DNA of 64,000 nucleotides, from NCBI RefSeq assembly GCF_009905375.1, contig NC_133650.1, forward strand, positions 300,017,957 through 300,081,956, in the 5' to 3' direction. Source of the DNA: Apium graveolens (Eukaryota; Streptophyta; Magnoliopsida; Apiales; Apiaceae). The notes beneath the pieces were generated by a model. It was given only the letters and a program-made list of their open reading frames with translations, was not told the DNA's origin and made no database searches. Shown in pieces: positions 57,409-64,000 of this stretch; within the stretch, counting starts at the first letter, position 1; every line of letters starts with the position of its first letter. Both the position numbers and the translations under genes were made by a program.

Positions 57409-57845
57409 GAGCATTTATAACAGCTTTCTAACTTACTCATAACAGCATATACACTCATGAAAGGTTTTGATTAATTAATTTATTGATAAAATTGATGTAG
57501 TCAATTATTGTTCATAATAAATTTTTAACTCAACTTTTATACATTCATATAACTCAATCAATTCATGAATTATTATTTGCTGGATTTAAAAAAGTGTTTT
57601 CAGGAGAGAGAACGGAAGAAAAAAATGGACAAAATCTTAAAATACTACTAAAAATAGGTTAGTTTTTGTGTGAATAGTAATTGAAGTCCGTTAATGACTC
57701 CATCAAAAATCGAAGGAGAGCTTGATGAATTGATGGAGCATCACAGATTGATGGAGTCAATTTACTCTCAATACATAAAAATTATGTTAAACTCCATTAA
57801 TTTATTAAATGAATCAAAGTTTTGATCACCCCGGTACATATGCTC
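57409..57845. mobile_element. Tourist-like (PIF/Harbinger) MITE
   Basis: Starts GAGCATTTATAACAGC and ends CGGTACATATGCTC, so the outer six bases are inverted repeats. It is flanked by TAA on both sides (57406-57408 and 57846-57848). 437 bp, non-coding. The TIR is short, so the call is less certain than that at 2154. Confidence 0.55.
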
Positions 57846-58399
57846 TAAATTTAAGTATAAAATATTGACTCTGAGATTTAAATTGCAACAATAATTCTTA
57901 TATCCACTACTTTTTTTTATAATATTAAAAGTAAGCTATGTTCGTGAAAGTATAAAAGAAAGTGGATAGAGAGAAAAAAATTTCTTGCAAATTTATTATT
58001 ATTATATTAGTTAAGAATGACTAGTGGTTCTTAAAATCAACTCACAGCCCTCAATCCATCTAATATGAGCCTTATCATATGAATTTTAGATGATTCGGTT
58101 TGACGGATTAATTGATTTATGAACAGTAATATAATGAATATCATAAACTACTGATATTACTAGAAAATAAAAAAAATAAAATTATTTCTATTTGAATGCA
58201 TTAATAGCTACAAATTACGATATATAAATCTGGTAATGACAAATAGTAGTCATTCAAACAAACAAATAAGAGTATTCCAAGAATATTTCAGAGTTATAAA
58301 CAATGAAATAGCTGTAAACTTTTACGGGGACTAATTTTTTTCCCTTAATAATGACAGGTTCAATAGAGTTCAAAATGAGAATAATACATAACTACTTTA

Positions 58400-58750
58400 C
58401 ATATATATATATATATAGAAACTAATTTAGAATAGAATTTAGAAACTAAATAATTTTTTTAAAAAAATTATTTTGAAATGTAACACATATGGTATGCAAA
58501 TCGAACGTTGAGAGATGTAGAAAAATAAAGTGAAATCGGATTTAAAAAAAACTTACGGTTTGACGAGAAAAATCAAATTAAAAACGGAGGGAAAAAACTG
58601 AAATTGAGTGTGGGAGGGTGCACAATAGTTGGGTGGGGTGATTTAGGGGGACCATTAGATTAATTAGATCTAATGGCTTAAATTGGTTCATAGTTTCTAT
58701 TTTAATTTTAGTTTATATTTGATCATTCCCCTATATATATATATAATATA
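58400..58750. other. Repeat-like segment bounded by TA runs
   Basis: (TA)n runs near 58400 and 58735 enclose about 330 bp. GAAACTAATTTAGAATAGAA at the left and TAGTTTCTATTTTAATTTTAG at the right are loosely inverted. A MITE is likely, but I cannot define its ends. Confidence 0.3.
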
Positions 58751-58805
58751 GATATTAGATTAGTAGTTTTATACATGGCACTGATTATCAACTAATATAT
58801 ATATA

Positions 58806-59067
58806 GGCTTAATAACCTTTTAAACCTTAAAGTTTGTACAAATATACCCATCAACCGCTATAATTCATTACCGTACATTTTTGCCCCTCAGTACTAAAAA
58901 CGTAATCTTTTACCCTTAAACCGGCCGGTTTTCACCCGTTTTTTTTCCCGGTTCAAGGGTTAAAAAACACATTTTGGATGCCCGAGTGCTGAAAAAATAC
59001 GCTTTTAAACTTCAGGATTTTATAAGTACACTGGTGCAAATTTTGAGGCCGAAAAGGTCATTAAGCC
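58806..59067. mobile_element. Mutator-like MITE with 9-bp TSD
   Basis: Starts GGCTTAATAACCTTTT and ends GAAAAGGTCATTAAGCC. It is flanked by ATATATATA (58797-58805) and ATATCTATA (59068-59076), which agree at eight of nine. Nine-base duplications are typical of Mutator-like elements. The AT-rich flank weakens the argument slightly. 262 bp, non-coding. Confidence 0.65.
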
Positions 59068-59070
59068 ATA

Positions 59071-59130
59071 TCTATACTATATTATAATAGACGAAACATT
59101 AAAAATTTGGTAGTTGATCGGTCGGTATTT
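59071..59130 (+). mobile_element. Helitron 5' end
   Basis: TCTATACTATATTATAATAG followed by ACGAAACATT resembles the 5' ends at 25267 and 26378, and is preceded by A as expected. No matching CTAG-hairpin end was found downstream in the window, so the element is truncated or ends beyond recognition. Confidence 0.4.
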
Positions 59131-59906
59131 GCTGAAATTACTTAATTACCCTTACTCAATTAATTATAATTCTAACTATTCGGTCAATCAATTCTAATTT
59201 TTATTGATATTAAAGTCAACTTCCTTTATTATTTTACCAATTTCAATTCTATTCTAAATATAATTATTCGGTCGACCAAAATTAATACTTGTGTAGCACA
59301 AACCAAAATTAATAAAATTGGAACTAAATCACATATCTTGGTTTATTAAATTATAGGTGATTCATTACTACGAGATTCAATTTCGTTCGAATCGAATTAA
59401 AATTAAATTAATTTTTTGTAATTTTACCCAAACCGTGATTTTACCTAGCTGAAGAATAAATGAACGGGGACGCACATATTTGAGATAAACAAGCATATTC
59501 TAAGTGAATTCGTGGCTAAATTACTTTAATTTGATCATAGCCAATACATCAGTTCTGAGTGAGTGATTTGTCATATTATAATCTTGTGATTTGATGTTTG
59601 TGAATACGTGGAGTTTTGACCCAAGCACTCTGCGAATCAAATCGAGAACTTTCTACTAGTATCTGTGTTTAAACTAATTAAAGCAAATCTCTTTTTCGTA
59701 AAGCAAATCTACTTTCAATTATAGCCAATGAAACAAAAGCAAAGCTGGTTTAGTATTGTCAGCACTTAATCTAAAAGCTAATCCAGCCCCGTATCAAATA
59801 AAATTATTCCAATGGCTTACGTACCCTCTCTTGTTACATGCACTACTAAACAGAAATAATTAGAAGAAATTACTTAAGCATTACATACACGTTAAGCCTA
59901 ATGATG

Positions 59907-59917
59907 CCTATATAAAC
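59907..59917 (+). promoter_or_regulatory. TATA box of the CYP78A gene
   Basis: CCTATATAAAC lies about 65 bases before the start codon at 59975, leaving a short leader that contains a (CA)n run (59949-59970). Position and sequence are typical of a plant core promoter. Confidence 0.75.
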
Positions 59918-59974
59918 ACCCTTAATTAGCTTGTTAGTTCTCATCAAACACACACACACACAAACACACACTTA

Positions 59975-61862
59975 ATGGATTCAAGCAGTTTGCTTTCCAA
60001 AGATACAACCTGGTGCTTATTTGCACTCCCTGTTTTTCTAAGCTCTAATAACCTTCTCGAGCCCTTTGTTTTGTTTTCTCTTTTTGTCACCTTGATCACT
60101 GTTTCTGTTCTTGCATGGGCCTTTTCTTCGGGCGGTGTTGCCTGGAAAAATGGGCGCAACCGATTAGGCCCGGTGCCGATCCCGGGCCTAAAAGGCCTTC
60201 CTGTTTTAGGAAGCATATTGAGCCTCAGCAAGGGCTTGCCTCACCGCTCTCTAGCTTCGATAGCTTCGGCTCGAGCAGGCCTTAGCAAACAACTCATGGC
60301 TTTTAGCCTTGGTTCCAGTCCTTTGGTTGTTACTTCTGATCCTGTTGTTGCTCGGGAGATTCTTAGTTCTCCTCACTTTGCCGACCGTCCTGTTAAACAA
60401 TCGGCCAAGTCTCTGTTGTTCACTCGAACCATTGGTTTTTCTCCCAACGGCGCTTACTGGCGCAACCTCAGAAAGATTGCGTCAACACACCTTTTTGCTC
60501 CTCGTCGCATTGCAGCACATGAAGCCGGACGACAGCTAGACTCGGCTGCTTTAATACGAGGTATAGCATCCGAGCAAGCTACACGAGGAGTTGTGACATT
60601 GAGGAAACACTTGCAGGATGCGGCTTTGAATAATATTATGGGAAGTGTTTTCGGGAGACGGTTCGACACGGAGAAGGATGATAAGGAAGTGAATAAGCTG
60701 AGGGAAATGGTTGCTGAAGGGTTTGAGCTGTTGAGTGCGTTTAATTGGTGTGATTATCTACCCTGGCTTAGCTGTGTGTACGATCCGCAGCACGTAATCA
60801 AGCGATGTGAGGCTCTTGTTCCCCGAGTTAGAGAATTTGTTGGAACGATTATTCAACAACATAAACTTAATCATAATCATCAGTCCAGTTATGCTGCTGA
60901 TGATGCTGATTTTGTTGATGTTTTGCTGTCATTAGATGGGGAGGACAAGCTTAGTCAAGAGGACATGATCGCTGTCTTATGGGTAAGCATGTTATATAAA
61001 ATCCTATTACATTTTATTAAAAATTATCCCATATACTATCTTTTTAAATGTGTTTATACAAGACTTTATAATTAATCTGATGTCAAACTCCGATATCATT
61101 TAGTTAATCGTGTCTTATAAAATTTTAAATGTCATGTTAAGGTTTCAAATAATATATTATGCTATTTAATATAAGTCCGTCGTAGCTTATTTCCGCTAAG
61201 TTTTCCAGACTTTTTAGTGATTTGATTTGTACATTGGCATGCAGGAAATGATATTTAGAGGAACAGATACAACAGCTTTGTTGACTGAGTGGGTGATGGC
61301 CGAGTTAGTGTTGCACCAGGATATTCAAACTAAACTTAACAACGAGATTTGCAACGTTGTACGCAACAAAGTTGTCACCGATGCTGACGTGGTAAAGCTG
61401 CCCTATCTACAAGCAGTAGTCAAAGAGACTCTCCGGATCCACCCACCCGGCCCACTTCTGTCATGGGCCCGGCTATCCTCCTCGGACGTCCAGCTCAGCA
61501 ACGGCATGGTGGTCCCAGCAAACACAACAGCATTAGTAAACATGTGGGCCATCACCCATGACTCAGAATTATGGGAGGCCCCACTGGAGTTCAAGCCAGA
61601 AAGGTTCTTAGGAGATGGTGACGTGGACGTGAGAGGTGGGGACCTCAAGTTAGCACCATTCGGGTCAGGTCGTCGGGTTTGCCCGGGTAAGAATCTGGGC
61701 CTGGTGACGGTGAACATGTGGGTGGCCCAGCTGGTGAAGAACTACAAGTGGGCCCAAGATGTGACCAAGAACCCGGTTGACCTAACTGAAGTGTTGAAGC
61801 TGTCTTGCGAAATGAGGACCCCACTTTCCGCTATAGCAATTCCAAGGAAAATCGTTGACTGA
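59975..61862 (+). CDS. CYP78A: Cytochrome P450, CYP78A family (2 exons)
   Basis: Exons 59975-60982 and 61245-61862 join in phase at TGG|GAA to 541 residues. All P450 landmarks are present: N-terminal membrane anchor (about residues 28-50), proline-rich hinge [13 protein letters not shown]-helix RGTDTT (341-346), K-helix ETLR (Glu397 and Arg400), PERF, and the heme-binding [10 protein letters not shown] with Cys482 as iron ligand. The anchor [12 protein letters not shown], the [15 protein letters not shown] block, [10 protein letters not shown] and the single intron at the I-helix point to CYP78A. Members (KLUH/CYP78A5 type) are ER monooxygenases that promote growth of organs and seeds through an unidentified substrate. 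Length and motifs are normal and nothing is broken. The ATG is the first after the TATA box. Which CYP78A member it is cannot be told here. Confidence 0.95.
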
Positions 61863-62284
61863 ATCTGGTTGACTGAATCTGTTACCACTGTTTAACTATA
61901 TAAATAAATCTATATAATATAATAAGTAATTAATATATGTATTTATCTGGATTACGTACGAAATGCTAAATGAAGGCTGTACTGTAGATAAATGTTTGTT
62001 GTTGTAATATAAAATCCAGACTCTGCTGTAGCGGAGATCTAGTGACTGTTAGTACGTACACAGTACATGTCATTATTTGTTTAGTTTAATGTGTAATTAC
62101 GTGGGATTAGTAGCGTGTGTTAATTTGTACATTAATCATCTGTTTGTTTATATATTAAACACACGTCATGTCGTCATCAATTCCCTCTTTTATTATTCTT
62201 TTGAGCGATGATATACAAAAGTTAAATCACAATGATTTGCACCATACATCACCTATTTTTCCTTCTTTTAATCTTACATACTTA
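61863..62284. other. CYP78A 3' flank
   Basis: AT-rich 3' UTR and spacer. AATAAATC near 61900 may serve as the polyadenylation signal. No other feature is seen before the Stowaway-like element. Confidence 0.5.
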
Positions 62285-62517
62285 CTCAGTACCGTTTAAT
62301 TCTCAGATTGAGAGTTTAACACCAAAACTAATAAAATATAATTTAATGAGAAAATTTAAAAACTAGTTATAGTGATTAGTAAGTATGGTGAAATAAAGTA
62401 GTAAATATGAGTATATGTAATTGATTTTTATATTATAAAATTTTATTATTTTGAAACGTAAATAATTAAGAATGATATTATAAAAAAAAGTGTAAAAATA
62501 TAATTGAACACATGGAG
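62285..62517. mobile_element. Stowaway-like MITE
   Basis: Starts CTCAGTACCGTTTAATTCTC and ends AATTGAACACATGGAG, flanked by TA on both sides. The inverted ends agree only in part. AT-rich, 233 bp, non-coding. Confidence 0.5.
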
Positions 62518-62538
62518 TATATATCATTGTAATGAAGG

Positions 62539-63596
62539 ATCCGCAAATGAAACCGGATAACTGTTATTGACTTTTGACTATTGTACCTCTCTTACGCGAA
62601 GATTTTACAATTTTAATGTAAAAATTGTGGGAGTCCTTGTCACCGTTTTTTTTTTAATATTAGTGTATAATATAACGTAACTTTACACTTCACTGATAAT
62701 AGTACGAGAGATTCTGTATTAATTAATAACGTTTATTAATAAGCTAAACATATTTGTTTCACTTATTTTTTGGTACATCCCCTTTTGGTTTAACTTTTTA
62801 TTATTCATGTTATAACTCTAACTCTAATTGTATTATTATTATATTTTTTGATTCCTATATGACACATAATTATATATATATATATATTATTTTTACCTGT
62901 TTTTCTTTATTAATAAATTTTTTAAGTGATACTTTGTTTTCACTTACTTTTTGGTTGTTTTTATGATTTATTGTGTAACTCTAGGTGTAATATTTTAATA
63001 TTTTTTGATTCTTATATGACTTATAATTTTATATATATTATTTTTACCCGTTTTTCTTTATTAATAAACGAAACATATTCACTTATTTTTTAGTTCCACC
63101 ACCTTTTGTTTTTACCTTTTATAACTCCAAGCGTCTTATTTTTATCCATTTTTATTCCTATATGACTTATAATTGTATATGTATTATTTTTACTCATTTT
63201 TAAATTTTTTATAAGCCATAATTTTATATTATTTTTATAGGTTTGAATCATATTTTTAATTATATTTTAAAATAAATAAGTTCATAAATTGGCTCAACTA
63301 AATAGGTTCCGAGAAATATAAATAACGACCAAGTAAATAGGCCATGTGTTTAAATTGAAATTTTTTTAATTTAAAAATTTTTAATTTGTTGAGAAAATTC
63401 CATTTTAATTCAGAAGAATCCGCAAATGAAACCGGATAACTGTTATTGACTTTTGACTATTGTACTTCTCTTACGTGAAAATTTTACAATTTTAATGTAA
63501 AAATTATGGGAGTCCCCGTCACCGTTTTTTATAATATTGGTGTATAATATAACGTAACTTTACACTTTACTGATAATAGTACAAGAGATTCTGTAT
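62539..63596. repeat. Direct repeats (181 and 179 bp) around an AT-rich core
   Basis: Two copies, 62539-62719 and 63418-63596, share ATCCGCAAATGAAACCGGAT through GATTCTGTAT with about 90% identity by eye. The 700 bp between them contains three or so degenerate copies of a roughly 190-bp unit with CTTTATTAATAAA and CCTATATGACTTATAATT. The copies do not start TG or end CA, so they are not ordinary LTRs. No gene. Confidence 0.65.
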
Positions 63597-64000
63597 ACAT
63601 AATAATACATAAATTGAAAATTTGCATAATAATCCCTCCGATACACGAGTCATTTTCTAGATTTGTTTTTGTACATCATACAATTATATTAGTAAAATTC
63701 TTGATCGTTTTCTTATTGATAAATATTATATAACGTCTAAAACATATCAAATACAAGTTGAGTATCTATCACTGTGTATGATTTTCATGTAAAACATTAA
63801 TAACGTTCATAATATTTTTAATATATCTCATTAATCCTATTACATATTTTCTTATTTGTGTCGTGTAATTTGTATTTACTAAATAAACACAAGCAGGTGA
63901 CTTACGTGTAAAAGAAAAAGATTGTAGTTAATCCATCAAATATTGTCAATATATTTATAAAAAAAAACTAAAAATTAACATATAGGTATCTTGCAGAGTC
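63597..64000. other. AT-rich DNA at the window end
   Basis: No open frame of interest, no recognisable repeat boundary and no RNA gene were seen. Confidence 0.5.

Noticed and set aside
59944..60231. Minus-strand frame of 95 codons opposite the CYP78A start
   Set aside because: Shadow of the P450 exon and of the (CA)n leader repeat.

Overview
This window is nuclear DNA of a flowering plant, most likely a eudicot. It has spliced genes with GT-AG introns, AT-rich intergenic DNA, and dense layers of plant transposons (Ty1/copia, Ty3/gypsy of the Tat type, Sirevirus-like copia, Helitrons, and hAT, Tourist, Stowaway and Mutator-type MITEs). I cannot name the species from the sequence alone. I can support only three host genes, all on the + strand.

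(1) 6995-27807: a 14-exon alpha/beta-hydrolase of the EMB8/ABHD1-3 (YheT-like) family. Exons joined at splice sites give an uninterrupted 514-residue frame. Intron 1 carries a 5.9-kb antisense copia element that itself contains a nested solo LTR. Intron 3 carries an hAT MITE, intron 9 an inverted-repeat element, and intron 13 two adjacent Helitrons. (2) 30171-32396: a small three-exon RIN4/NOI-type protein of 98 residues. (3) 59975-61862: a two-exon CYP78A-type cytochrome P450 of 541 residues.

The rest is mobile DNA and its debris. 1-6500 is AT-rich with a Tourist MITE, a Helitron 3' end and an hAT MITE with a perfect 8-bp target duplication. 33522-42114 is a non-autonomous Tat-lineage gypsy element with two 1.2-kb LTRs. 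Its only long sense ORF joins a gag-like N-terminal part in frame to the integrase tail, with protease, RT, RNase H and the integrase core missing. Downstream it carries a broken antisense gene resembling the 'putative gypsy type transposon' family. The whole element, LTRs included, is sown with about 40 copies of a near-palindromic AGGACGCGTCCT-type motif, which is the most unusual signal in the window. 42335-43481 is an hAT-type element. 45752-52686 is a rearranged Sirevirus-like region: an antisense 3' half (RNase H remnant, two ORFs, polypurine tracts, LTR) meets two opposite-strand LTR fragments. 52700-59000 holds MITEs and Helitron-type repeats, and 61863-64000 holds a Stowaway MITE and an 880-bp-spaced direct repeat.

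The three host genes are not functionally linked by their position. I see no CRISPR, operon, tRNA, rRNA or viral gene cluster. Coordinates of exons and element ends come from reading splice sites, terminal repeats and target-site duplications by eye. No database search was possible.
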